A DNA stretch of 33,538 nucleotides from a virus. Below are positions 7,769-14,101 of this stretch, in pieces. The stretch spans positions 1-33,538 of IMG/VR virus record IMGVR_UViG_3300000117_000118. One strand, 5' to 3'. Position 1 is the first letter of the stretch. Each line of letters starts with the position of its first letter. Both the position numbers and the translations under genes were made by a program. Under the pieces are notes generated by a model. It did no database searches. It was given only the letters and a program-made list of their open reading frames with translations, and was not told the DNA's origin.

Positions 7769-8604
7769 TTTTTCTTTTTCTTGAAAGCAGAAACGTAACC
7801 TTTCGTTTCCATCTTTGTGCGTAGCTGTCTGCTTCTAGCGATTTCTTCACCCATGGGCAAGCAACTCCACATGCGTTGCAAGGAGTAGTAAACAATGCTG
7901 AATCTCCTAGCAAATGAGCTTGTTTTGATTATTGGGGTTACGCCATGTAAAATATTCTGACCATCGAAAAAGAAAATAGAATTATCAGCAACCTCTACCT
8001 TAACCCCATACTCAGGCAAGGAAAGATGCCCTTGCTTGATTCCCTTTTTCATTACGATCATCGCACTCCATACGTTTTTATAATTACCTGCATCGAAGTG
8101 ATAGCAAAGAGGATTGTTGTCGTTCACGATCCCCGAAGTGAAAGGAGTTTCTTTGATCGTGAACTCTGGCTTTACTTTTTGTGCAGTAAGATTTGAATGT
8201 TTCTCATGTAAGCTTGCGTTATAAGTTTGGTAAACTTCGGAAGCGATTTTGCCCCCCTTCACAAACGCACCATGTTCTTGCCTTTGTTGTCGCATCAAAC
8301 TGGTCGATGAACAAAAATTCTTGCGTGGACTTCTTGGGCTATAACCAAAGATCCTGCTAGTGCTTATTATTCCGCTTAGTCTATTTGAATGCTGAAACTT
8401 TGTTTTAATGCAAGCATTCCATAACTCACCAAAGAATTTCTTTTTGTTCTTAGGCTTGCAATATAGAGCGATTAATTCCCCTGTTGAATCATCTTCAATG
8501 CAGCATTCTTCGGTGATTAATTTTTTGCAGTCATCTTCGGATGCAGATTTCTTGATGTAGCGTTTGTAATCAATATCAAGCTTTTTCAACTTCAGCTTTT
8601 TCAT
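7765..8604 (-). CDS. TET/JBP-family 2-oxoglutarate/Fe(II) dioxygenase
   Basis: A 279-aa protein with a double-stranded beta-helix dioxygenase signature. It has the iron-binding H169-x-D171 (YHFDAGN), a distal H220 (LHGVTP) and an Arg at 233-234 suited to binding 2-oxoglutarate. A GYSPR segment near 87-91 and QGHLSLPEYG near 191-200 are typical of the TET/JBP phage branch, which oxidises 5-methyl groups of cytosine or thymine in DNA. The first 60 and last 30 residues are Lys-rich. The gene overlaps the ParB-like gene by 29 nt and the small terminase by 4 nt. No DNA methyltransferase or nucleotide hydroxymethylase is visible, so the substrate is open: thymine, or 5-methylcytosine made by the host. 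Family assignment is fairly sure. The reaction is inferred. Confidence 0.8.
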   Translation of the reverse strand: MKKLKLKKLDIDYKRYIKKSASEDDCKKLITEECCIEDDSTGELIALYCKPKNKKKFFGELWNACIKTKFQHSNRLSGIISTSRIFGYSPRSPRKNFCSSTSLMRQQRQEHGAFVKGGKIASEVYQTYNASLHEKHSNLTAQKVKPEFTIKETPFTSGIVNDNNPLCYHFDAGNYKNVWSAMIVMKKGIKQGHLSLPEYGVKVEVADNSIFFFDGQNILHGVTPIIKTSSFARRFSIVYYSLQRMWSCLPMGEEIARSRQLRTKMETKGYVSAFKKKKK

Positions 8605-9241
8605 AAAGATCCAAAAGATAATTTAAAACGTCTACGTTAGTTTCCAATTGCTTTGTGCGCCTGATGCTTTCGAGTTTCTCGATCACCAACTCGTATTCTT
8701 CTGGACCGTATAGCAAAAGAATTTGCCTCACATCAGAATTTGCATATGCTTCAGCGATTTCCTCCCTAGTAGATTCGTTTTCTTGACCATGGAGCATGTG
8801 ATCATTTTCCATCTGGCTTTTTAGTAAGCTATTGATTTCTTCCGCATCAAAACCAGTTAAGTCCAAATCAAAGTCATCAAAAACATCATCAAGCAATAAT
8901 CCTTTCAAGGCATCGGTATCAGCTTCGGCAAGTTCAGCAATGCGATTATCAGCGATCATATCGGCAACCTCAGATGCTTCATCTTTGTAATCTTGAACAT
9001 CGACAGGAACTTTTTCTGTCTTGAGAAGCATGGCAGCAGCAAGGCGACCATGACCTTTTACAACAAACCCCGAACGCTTTGAAACTGTGATCGGGTTTCT
9101 CCATCCTTGATGCTGGATTATTTTTGCAAGCAAACGAATCTGCTCTGCTGGATGGGTATTGTAGTTTCGTGGATGCTCAACCAATGAGGTTGGATCTCTA
9201 AGTTCGGTATGTGAACAATGGATCTTTATTTTTTCGCCCAT
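8576..9241 (-). CDS. ParB-like nuclease domain protein
   Basis: A 221-aa protein. Residues 15-110 form a ParB N-terminal domain: HPRNYNTH (23-30), an HQGWRNPITVS segment, and KGHGRLAAA (62-70) in place of the classical GERR box. The C-terminal half is acidic and helical. Stand-alone phage ParB-domain proteins often neighbour DNA methylases, TET/JBP dioxygenases and terminases. The domain family can bind DNA and hydrolyse CTP, and some members are nucleases. Here it probably targets or assists the overlapping dioxygenase or DNA packaging, not partitioning. It overlaps the Mu F-like gene by 16 nt. Confidence 0.8.
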   Translation of the reverse strand: MGEKIKIHCSHTELRDPTSLVEHPRNYNTHPAEQIRLLAKIIQHQGWRNPITVSKRSGFVVKGHGRLAAAMLLKTEKVPVDVQDYKDEASEVADMIADNRIAELAEADTDALKGLLLDDVFDDFDLDLTGFDAEEINSLLKSQMENDHMLHGQENESTREEIAEAYANSDVRQILLLYGPEEYELVIEKLESIRRTKQLETNVDVLNYLLDLYEKAEVEKA

Positions 9242-10092
9242 AATAATTTATTGCCTTTAAGCTTCATGGATTTGCCTAATGCTTTCCGCAACTTTTTGAA
9301 GATTCCCGAATCCATGCTGTCTTTATTTACGCTTAGTTTTTTATTGAATGCAGATTTTGGTGATTTAATTTTTTGATCTTTTTTGATCAACCCCAAAGAA
9401 ACTGCCTCCCTTCTTCCAACCTCTTCAACATCCATCTGACTATTGAACCCCCAAGGTCCATGGGGAACTTGAAAACCCCCGATGTCCTTTTTGTTCATCT
9501 CAAGCCAAAATTTTGTATCATCCTTTAACCTTACCTGACCTTCATTCTGCTGGTGCAATGGTCTTGGAGTTTCAACCCATCCAACCCTGACAAATCTCCA
9601 TGCAGGGTAAGCATTAGTTACGGAAGGATCGACCGAAGCTTCAAAGTTAGCGTATCCGTAAGCTGATTGGATGTTGGCATCATAAATCAATTTCAATCTT
9701 CGGTTAGAAGCTAGATCAGTTATCTCAGGGATTAAACCTCTTTGCCCCCTGCCAAGACCGTTTGGCAAAGGATCTCCCATGCCTTCTTCTAAAGCTAAAT
9801 CCTGAATAAGCTTCACAAAATCAGCTCTGCCTCCAACCTTAAAAGCTTTTGACGGCATTCCTTCAGGACTAAAAACATCCTCTGTTTTGCCTTCCAGAAA
9901 ATCAACTAACTGTTTTTTTGCGTATGACAAAAACCTTGCTGATGCGACTCTTGAACTAAAAAAAGATCGATCACGAATAGCAGAGGACAATTCAGCCCAT
10001 TGCTTTGAGGTTAAACGTGACGCGATCTCCTTGCGTGATTTGAGTTTCTTGATTGCTTCCTCAAATCTTATTGGTGCGATATTGTAACTCAT
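9226..10092 (-). CDS. Minor head protein, phage Mu F-like
   Basis: A 288-aa protein. Residues about 130-220 match the Mu F / SPP1 gp7 minor head domain: an RLKLIYDANIQSAYGYANFE helix, an AWRFVRVG strand, ETPRPLHQQNEG and a conserved GFQVPHGPWGFNSQ segment. These proteins sit near the portal inside the capsid and assist morphogenesis. The usual place is next to the portal. Here ParB, dioxygenase and terminase genes lie between, so those genes may be an insertion into a standard head module. Confidence 0.8.
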   Translation of the reverse strand: MSYNIAPIRFEEAIKKLKSRKEIASRLTSKQWAELSSAIRDRSFFSSRVASARFLSYAKKQLVDFLEGKTEDVFSPEGMPSKAFKVGGRADFVKLIQDLALEEGMGDPLPNGLGRGQRGLIPEITDLASNRRLKLIYDANIQSAYGYANFEASVDPSVTNAYPAWRFVRVGWVETPRPLHQQNEGQVRLKDDTKFWLEMNKKDIGGFQVPHGPWGFNSQMDVEEVGRREAVSLGLIKKDQKIKSPKSAFNKKLSVNKDSMDSGIFKKLRKALGKSMKLKGNKLLWAKK

Positions 10093-10388
10093 TAAAACGG
10101 AATATCATCCTCAGTCACCTTGGGCGATTCATTTCTTGAAGCATCCACTGGAGATTGAGAGGAATACTGCGACCCTGTTTGGCCTGATTCCAAGGTTGCG
10201 TTTCCAACGATAGCACCCTTGATACCCTTGTCCCTTTCCTCTTTAGGAATGCTTTGAACAACCATGTGCGTATCTCCGTATTGTTGATTTGGAGATTCAA
10301 AAAGTACTAGATCCAAGTAAGTTCCTTTTTCCCCTTTAAAAAGATATTGTTTATCTATTTTTTCTACGTTTATTTTTATTCGGTTCAT
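10092..10388 (-). CDS. SSB-like small protein with DDIPF tail
   Basis: A 98-aa protein starting MNRIKINVEKIDKQYLFKG and ending in an acidic tip DDIPF. That tip is the same kind of C-terminal peptide that bacterial SSB uses to recruit partners. The N-terminal 60 residues look beta-rich, compatible with a small OB-like fold. Between them is a Ser/Gln-rich linker. I recognise this as a small phage protein type often near recombination genes. ssDNA binding is inferred from the tail and the neighbourhood. It overlaps the upstream gene by 38 nt. Confidence 0.6.
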   Translation of the reverse strand: MNRIKINVEKIDKQYLFKGEKGTYLDLVLFESPNQQYGDTHMVVQSIPKEERDKGIKGAIVGNATLESGQTGSQYSSQSPVDASRNESPKVTEDDIPF

Positions 10389-10596
10389 TTCGTTTTTTCT
10401 GTTCTACTTTTTCTTGTTTATGGTTTGGTAAAAAGAATTTCTGATTTGTTTCTTCAAACAACCCTCTGCCTCTTGGCATCCCCCTTTTATCAAAAAACTC
10501 ATCACATGCCTTGTTAATCATCTCAATGTCACCTTTCTTCAGACCAAAGTAATCGGCTGCATACGGATCGAGATCATCTAGCAAGTCATCGTCCAT
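10351..10596 (-). CDS. Hypothetical charged protein, 81 aa
   Basis: Begins with an acidic stretch (MDDDLLDDLDPYAADYFG) and ends in a very basic tail rich in Lys, Arg and Asn. No domain is recognised. It overlaps the SSB-like gene by 38 nt in another frame and shares a 1-nt junction with the short MazG-like gene upstream, so it is part of the same operon. The opposite charges at the two ends suggest binding to nucleic acid or a protein partner, but nothing more can be said. Confidence 0.55.
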   Translation of the reverse strand: MDDDLLDDLDPYAADYFGLKKGDIEMINKACDEFFDKRGMPRGRGLFEETNQKFFLPNHKQEKVEQKKRNEPNKNKRRKNR

Positions 10597-10808
10597 TAAG
10601 TATCATTAAGCTTCTGCCTGATCCCTTGCAGGTAATACCAGAGATCGAGGACTTCTTCTTCAGCATGATCAAGAAGATTTGGTTTCTCCCAAAGGTTTCC
10701 GCCATGTTCTTTCTGACCTGCCATGTATTTATTTTTAGCAAGTATCTGGAATCTTTTAAGTGCCTGATCCATGCTCTCTGCTTGCTCTTTGGAAATATCT
10801 GAATTCAT
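10596..10808 (-). CDS. Short MazG-like (all-alpha NTP pyrophosphatase) protein
   Basis: 70 aa with the pattern KYMAGQKEHGGNLWEKPN followed by HAEEEVLDLWYYLQG. The EExxDxWYY helix is one half of the metal site of all-alpha NTP pyrophosphatases. The first E-x-x-E helix of full MazG domains is missing or replaced, so this is a reduced member, perhaps dimer-dependent. A full MazG-like gene is 340 nt away. Such enzymes clear non-canonical or excess dNTPs. Activity is uncertain. Confidence 0.55.
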   Translation of the reverse strand: MNSDISKEQAESMDQALKRFQILAKNKYMAGQKEHGGNLWEKPNLLDHAEEEVLDLWYYLQGIRQKLNDT

Positions 10809-10975
10809 AAGACAATTTTATTTGTTAGTTGTTTCGCCAAAAATTTTAAATACCCTTGCCGAATCTTGTCGAGCTTATTGTCAAGAAAAATGACACGAGT
10901 TTGAATTGTCTTTTTAGAAAGTGAGTGGGGAGGACCATCACCCCCTCCCCCATATCTCAGAGATTCGATGGTATT
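10805..10975 (-). other. Open frame continuing past the in-frame TAA of the 69-aa gene
   Basis: After the TAA at 10976-10978 the same frame stays open for 56 codons and closes with a TGA that overlaps the next ATG (ATGA), exactly as real genes in this phage do. It has no ATG, GTG or TTG near its 5' end. The translation is protein-like at the end (VIFLDNKLDKIRQGYLKFLAKQL). It could be the second half of a gene broken by a nonsense mutation, a readthrough extension, or chance. A stem-loop (10927-10950) lies inside it. Confidence 0.3.
10927..10950 (-). terminator. GC-rich stem-loop after the 69-aa gene
   Basis: A perfect 7-bp stem GGGGAGG/CCTCCCC with a 10-nt loop, about 25 nt downstream of the TAA at 10976. 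On the minus strand it is followed by ACTCACTTTCT, not a clean U-run. It may be a weak terminator or processing site. It could also simply be Gly/Pro codons if the open frame across it is translated. Confidence 0.35.
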
Positions 10976-11185
10976 TTACTTTTGTTTTTCAGGTTCCACA
11001 CACGTGGGCTGAAAGTGTTTCTCCACCTCGTATACCGCCCTATTCAGCTCTCCGTGCAAACCGTCATTGTCATAGGATCTTGGGACGTAGCAAAGGACTG
11101 TCCTTGCTACCTTACAAAGATTTAAAACCTTTTCATCTTTGTTAATGTGACTAAGCTTTGTCTGCTCTTTCGTTTGCTTGCTCAT
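10976..11185 (-). CDS. Hypothetical protein, 69 aa, possibly truncated
   Basis: ATG at 11185 lies inside the end of the MazG-like gene (35-nt overlap). The N-terminus is Lys/Gln-rich and polar. The middle, ARTVLCYVPRSYDNDGLHGE, is more fold-like, and it ends EPEKQK. No family is recognised. The same frame continues open for 56 codons after the TAA, so the gene may be the first half of a ~125-codon gene with an in-frame stop. Coding status is likely but not certain. Confidence 0.45.
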   Translation of the reverse strand: MSKQTKEQTKLSHINKDEKVLNLCKVARTVLCYVPRSYDNDGLHGELNRAVYEVEKHFQPTCVEPEKQK

Positions 11186-11507
11186 TTGAATACTCCCCCT
11201 TTGAATATCTCTTTTGGAGTTTTGAAATGTTTTCCATCAAGGTTTCAATTCTGGTGAGGTTAAGCGATTGCCTCAATCCCTCCATGTAAAACTCCAAGTC
11301 ACCAAGTTCCTCGATTACATTTTCAAGGTCAAGTGGCTTTTGATAAATCGCCCATTTCTTGATTGCGTCAAGCAACTCTCCAGCTTCCCCTGCAATTCCT
11401 ATTGCCATGTGCAGAGCATCAGCTTGTTCAGGCTTTAATTCGTTGATGATTTCTTTAGATGATTTTTTAAGATCACTAACCAGCGTTGAATGTTCAAAGT
11501 TACTCAT
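11151..11507 (-). CDS. MazG-like nucleotide pyrophosphohydrolase
   Basis: 118 aa, all-helical. Both metal-binding helices are visible: GIAGEAGELLDAIKKW (E-x-x-E type, about 37-52) and VIEELGDLEFYMEGL (E-x-x-D type, about 64-78). That is the MazG / all-alpha NTP-PPase fold. Phage members hydrolyse dNTPs or alarmones during infection. In phages with modified bases they may also clean unmodified nucleotide pools. The gene is coupled to a DnaA-C-like HTH gene upstream by a 4-nt overlap. Confidence 0.8.
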   Translation of the reverse strand: MSNFEHSTLVSDLKKSSKEIINELKPEQADALHMAIGIAGEAGELLDAIKKWAIYQKPLDLENVIEELGDLEFYMEGLRQSLNLTRIETLMENISKLQKRYSKGEYSNEQANERADKA

Positions 11508-11806
11508 AATTCGTTTTTAAATTTCGGTATTGCTACTGATTCAATTTCTTTAATTCTCTGTTTTAATTTTTTGTCGATGGTTAAAAGTTTTCTGATCGTC
11601 TTGTCCGCATAATCAGCAGATCCTCTGGTCCTGCCAAATCTGGCAGCAGTGTAATGCATTCCCGTGTGAGTGTGCTTCATTACTAAATACATCGCAACCA
11701 TTCTGGCTTCGCTCACGGGATAAATTCTGCTTCTACCCATAATTTCAGTTGCGCCAATACCGTAGCTGTCAGCAGTTGCGTTTATAATTGGCTCGACGAT
11801 AATCAT
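11504..11806 (-). CDS. DnaA C-terminal-like HTH protein
   Basis: 100 aa. A region ARMVAMYLVMKHTHTGMHYT followed by AARFGRTRGSADYADKTIRK resembles DnaA domain IV, where a helix-turn-helix precedes the DnaA-box-reading loop. The classical DHSTV signature is replaced by GSADYAD. Stand-alone phage versions occur in replication blocks and probably bind DNA. No AAA+ ATPase part is present. The gene overlaps both neighbours by 4 nt. It may act with the DUF1376-like protein at a phage origin. Confidence 0.65.
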   Translation of the reverse strand: MIIVEPIINATADSYGIGATEIMGRSRIYPVSEARMVAMYLVMKHTHTGMHYTAARFGRTRGSADYADKTIRKLLTIDKKLKQRIKEIESVAIPKFKNEL

Positions 11807-12396
11807 ACAGCACCACCCATCCGCTTAAGCCAGTTGGTCATGTCAGCATACTGATCCCTGACTGGTTTGTTTTGATACAAAAAAAGTTGCATTGCTCTGA
11901 GAGTTCTCCAGCAACCGTGCGGTCTTTCCCATACCATTGTGACAAACATCTCATCAAAAATAATGCTTGCAGATCCATTCATTCTCCGAAGTGCATCACA
12001 ATAATTTTTCATGTGCTTTCTGAGATTTGCCATCAAACCAACCTCTTGTTTTTCAGTCAGGTTTGAAACACCTTCATCAGTAACTCTCATCAGCTCCACA
12101 GCAATCGCTTGCATCCCGTCCTTGCTTGCAAGATACATTTCACGGGTAGTCCCACAATTATCGCAGCAAAGACCTTTAAGGGCCATTTTTACGACTTTAA
12201 CTCCAAGGTATTTATCAGCATCTTCTGCGTCTCCATGCTCACGCCATTCCTGATAAGCATCTGGATGGATAACTGCTTCAGCCATGCGACCGCATATCCT
12301 GCATGAGCGCACCTCTTTGGGCCAATCCCTTGTAACAACTTTCTTTTTGGCTTTAGAGGTAAAGTTTTTAATTCCCCATAGTGTGTCATCAATCAT
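11803..12396 (-). CDS. Zinc-finger-type hypothetical protein, 197 aa
   Basis: Contains two Cys pairs, CRICG (about 33-37) and CCDNCG (about 76-81), that could bind one zinc ion. A helical C-terminal part follows. No enzyme motif is visible. It lies between a replication-organiser-like gene (8-nt overlap) and a DnaA-C-like gene (4-nt overlap), so a role in replication or DNA binding is likely from context only. It could take the place of a helicase-loader, but no Walker motif is present. Confidence 0.65.
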   Translation of the reverse strand: MIDDTLWGIKNFTSKAKKKVVTRDWPKEVRSCRICGRMAEAVIHPDAYQEWREHGDAEDADKYLGVKVVKMALKGLCCDNCGTTREMYLASKDGMQAIAVELMRVTDEGVSNLTEKQEVGLMANLRKHMKNYCDALRRMNGSASIIFDEMFVTMVWERPHGCWRTLRAMQLFLYQNKPVRDQYADMTNWLKRMGGAV

Positions 12397-13171
12397 CGTT
12401 TAGTCTCCTTAGTAATTCATCGGCTGATGCTCGTTTTCGCTTTGGAGCATTGCCTTGTGTTTTAATATTCTGCGATCTTGTTTTCCAGTTTTGGAGTTTT
12501 GATTTCCAATTTATCAAAGCCCCGTATTTATTTAGCCAATAATTATTGTCATTGTGCCAGTTGTAAAATGACTCTGCCGTTTCTCTAAGTATCCCACGCA
12601 TTTGAGCAAGATCCCAGACTTCATCCCATGTAGGGATTTCAGCGGAGCGATCATCTCTCTCTTCCTTAGAGAGAGTAGTTATTGGTAATGGTAGTGGTAG
12701 TGATTTAGTTGCTCTACCCTTGGTAGTGGAGTTCAATTTTCCGTTTAACTGATTAGGTTCTCCAGTCACCTCTTCACTTACTACTGCACTTGCGTTGCTT
12801 TCGTTGATTTCCAGATACTTGCGCTTATTTTTTGCGCTCTTTTTACCACCCCTGCTGCAATTCAAAATGCGTTCTTTATATTCCAAGTAGTCATCACAAA
12901 GTCGATTGTTTTTGATGAAAACTTTTTCATTTTCAGTCCAGATTTCACCAACTTTTGCATCTTCAAGTTCAGCCAAAATTCTTTTAGCTACCCGTTTAGG
13001 GCATCCTAAGACCCTTGCCCAAATGTCGATCCTGTGACCTGATACGCCAACTTCATCAGCATTTGCGAGATGACAAAGTATGTCCATCCATGCCCCCTTT
13101 GCCTCAAGGCTTAGAATCCTTGTGTCCTTCAGGTAATCTGCCCAGAAGAATTGCGAGTATGGAATCCCCAT
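12389..13171 (-). CDS. Replication-organiser-like protein (DUF1376-type)
   Basis: 260 aa. The N-terminus (FFWADYLKDTRILSLEAKGA, WMDILC, GCPKRVAKRILAEL) matches phage proteins of the DUF1376/YdaU and replisome-organiser type, which carry a winged-helix region. A basic, poorly structured middle (GGKKSAKNKRK) follows. The C-terminal part (ETAESFYNWHNDNNYW and later) resembles phage replication-initiator C-termini. It probably binds the phage origin and recruits host replication proteins. It begins 1 nt inside the end of the RHH gene, with an AGGAGG-like site upstream. Confidence 0.65.
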   Translation of the reverse strand: MGIPYSQFFWADYLKDTRILSLEAKGAWMDILCHLANADEVGVSGHRIDIWARVLGCPKRVAKRILAELEDAKVGEIWTENEKVFIKNNRLCDDYLEYKERILNCSRGGKKSAKNKRKYLEINESNASAVVSEEVTGEPNQLNGKLNSTTKGRATKSLPLPLPITTLSKEERDDRSAEIPTWDEVWDLAQMRGILRETAESFYNWHNDNNYWLNKYGALINWKSKLQNWKTRSQNIKTQGNAPKRKRASADELLRRLNDD

Positions 13172-13320
13172 TACTGCACCTCCTTCATGCCCTTCACAAA
13201 TTCCTTGATCAGTTCCTCAACTATCTCTTGGATCTTCAATCCCTGATAGGCTGCTGCAATTCGTAATTCCTTGTGGAGATCCTCACTGATCACCAGAGTT
13301 TTCGTTGTTCTTGTTTTCAT
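13171..13320 (-). CDS. Ribbon-helix-helix protein, 49 aa
   Basis: A small frame from ATG 13320 to TAA 13171. The sequence TKTLVISEDLHKELRIAAAY then QGLKIQEIVEELIKEFV has the strand-helix-helix pattern of Arc/CopG regulators. It is the first gene of the replication operon and ends with an overlap into the next ATG (TAATG). A candidate promoter lies at 13331-13358, so it may repress its own operon. Confidence 0.7.
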   Translation of the reverse strand: MKTRTTKTLVISEDLHKELRIAAAYQGLKIQEIVEELIKEFVKGMKEVQ

Positions 13321-13330
13321 AGGTTCTGTA

Positions 13331-13358
13331 ATTATGCAAAATTGTAATATTAAGTAAA
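13331..13358 (-). promoter_or_regulatory. Candidate sigma70 promoter for the replication operon
   Basis: On the minus strand: TTTACT, 16 bp, CATAAT. The -10 element is the same CATAAT seen in the early promoter at 18805. It ends 11 nt before the RHH start codon, leaving a very short leader, so transcription start and translation start would be almost adjacent. A weaker match than the four early promoters. Confidence 0.4.
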
Positions 13359-13394
13359 GGCTATTTTCAACTTAGTTTCTTGCCTTTTGTGATC

Positions 13395-13422
13395 TTGACC
13401 TGAAGGGATTTTGTGCTACGTT
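13395..13422 (+). promoter_or_regulatory. Candidate plus-strand promoter of the small RNA
   Basis: TTGACC, 16 bp, then TACGTT, with an extended -10 TGC just before the hexamer. It points away from the minus-strand genes and toward a strong terminator at 13471-13508. No plus-strand ORF follows. The predicted start point is near 13429. Confidence 0.45.
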
Positions 13423-13428
13423 AAGTCA

Positions 13429-13508
13429 ACTAGCTTCCCATAGGTTAGTTGCTACAATCATAGTCACCTTCTCCCCTGATGCGCTATTCATCAGGGGAGT
13501 TTTTTTTT
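13429..13508 (+). ncRNA. Candidate small RNA, ~80 nt
   Basis: The interval between a plus-strand promoter candidate and a perfect intrinsic terminator holds a 5' stem (CAACTA 13427-13432 with TAGTTG 13446-13451), an open linker (13452-13470, ending AGTCACCTT) and the terminator stem. That is the usual layout of regulatory small RNAs. The linker can pair with the ribosome-binding site of two early genes. The alternative is a minus-strand leader with a hairpin, since the other strand reads as hairpin, AAGGTGACT, ATG. Not tRNA-like. Confidence 0.45.
13471..13508 (+). terminator. Strong intrinsic terminator, plus strand
   Basis: A perfect 11-bp stem CTCCCCTGATG/CATCAGGGGAG with a 7-nt loop, directly followed by nine T. 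It works on the plus strand only. The minus strand has the A-run before the hairpin. No plus-strand protein gene ends here. Its T-run reaches the stop codon of the minus-strand gene at 13507. Confidence 0.8.
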
Positions 13509-13656
13509 ACAGATGACTTTTGATTTTTGAAAGAATCCAGTCCCCCCTGCTCATTGACTTTTTAAGTTTATCAATTCGCTTCCATTGATCCTCTGTTAGC
13601 GTGATCATTTTTGGAATCTTTAAATCACCGTTTGGTGGTCTACCAAGTTTTTTCAT
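13507..13656 (-). CDS. Small RHH-like protein, 49 aa
   Basis: Starts MKKLGRPPNGDLKIPKMITL and continues with two predicted helices (EDQWKRIDKLKKSM and DWILSKIKSHL). A strand followed by two helices fits the ribbon-helix-helix class, and the GRPP start is typical of small phage DNA-binding proteins. Its ATG overlaps the stop of the VRR-NUC gene (ATGA). A regulatory role is likely but not shown. Confidence 0.6.
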   Translation of the reverse strand: MKKLGRPPNGDLKIPKMITLTEDQWKRIDKLKKSMSRGDWILSKIKSHL

Positions 13657-13943
13657 TGTAGCTTTCTTGTTTCAAATAATTCATTGATAGCATGGATAGC
13701 TTCTTCGATTGAAGTTACAACAATCGCATTGCCTCTCCATGCTCGATGCCATTCAACCTGCCTTGAGGTTAGCTTGCCCTTTTTGGTTTTGATTTCGATC
13801 AGGATATTAATTCCATTTCGACCAACCAAAATATCAGGGCAACCCTTACCCACTGCTGAAAGATCCTGAACGGTGCAGCCAGATGAACGCAACCCCTGCA
13901 CGATCTGCTTGTGGTTCGCATCCACTCTGGCTGCTCGTCTCAT
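13653..13943 (-). CDS. VRR-NUC domain nuclease
   Basis: 96 aa, about one VRR-NUC domain. The PD-(D/E)xK site is visible: GKGCPDILVG with Asp37, ILIEIKTKKG with Glu50-x-Lys52, and SRQVEWH with Gln62. Stand-alone VRR-NUC proteins are common in phages and cut branched DNA such as Holliday junctions. Here it sits with an annealing-type protein and an exonuclease, consistent with recombination-dependent replication or resolving DNA before packaging. It overlaps both neighbours by 4 nt. Confidence 0.85.
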   Translation of the reverse strand: MRRAARVDANHKQIVQGLRSSGCTVQDLSAVGKGCPDILVGRNGINILIEIKTKKGKLTSRQVEWHRAWRGNAIVVTSIEEAIHAINELFETRKLQ

Positions 13944-14101
13944 GGTCTTCGGTAGATGCTTGACTCACGTTTTTGACCCTCATATTCAAAGGTCACCACA
14001 TCCTCCCCAAATAATCCCTCTGAGATATTTAGCACCTTAACATCATCGAGTGATACATGGAGATTCCCGATCATGACGTATGCATTTTCTTCATTCTTCA
14101 T
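13940..14101 (-). CDS. Hypothetical protein, 53 aa
   Basis: ATG at 14101 overlaps the TGA of the DGQHR-type gene, and its own TGA overlaps the VRR-NUC ATG. It starts MKNEENAYVMIGNLHVSLDD and looks beta-rich (VVTFEYEGQKRESSIYRR). No family is recognised. Coupling at both ends makes it a real gene. Confidence 0.65.
   Translation of the reverse strand: MKNEENAYVMIGNLHVSLDDVKVLNISEGLFGEDVVTFEYEGQKRESSIYRRP

Noticed and set aside
10921-11145. Plus-strand open frames of 74 and 66 codons opposite the 69-aa gene
   Set aside because: They have no promoter or ribosome-binding site, and run antisense through two minus-strand frames and a GC-rich stem-loop.
13427-13508. The small-RNA region as a tRNA gene
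   Set aside because: No acceptor stem, anticodon arm or T-loop sequence is present. The second stem is an intrinsic terminator.
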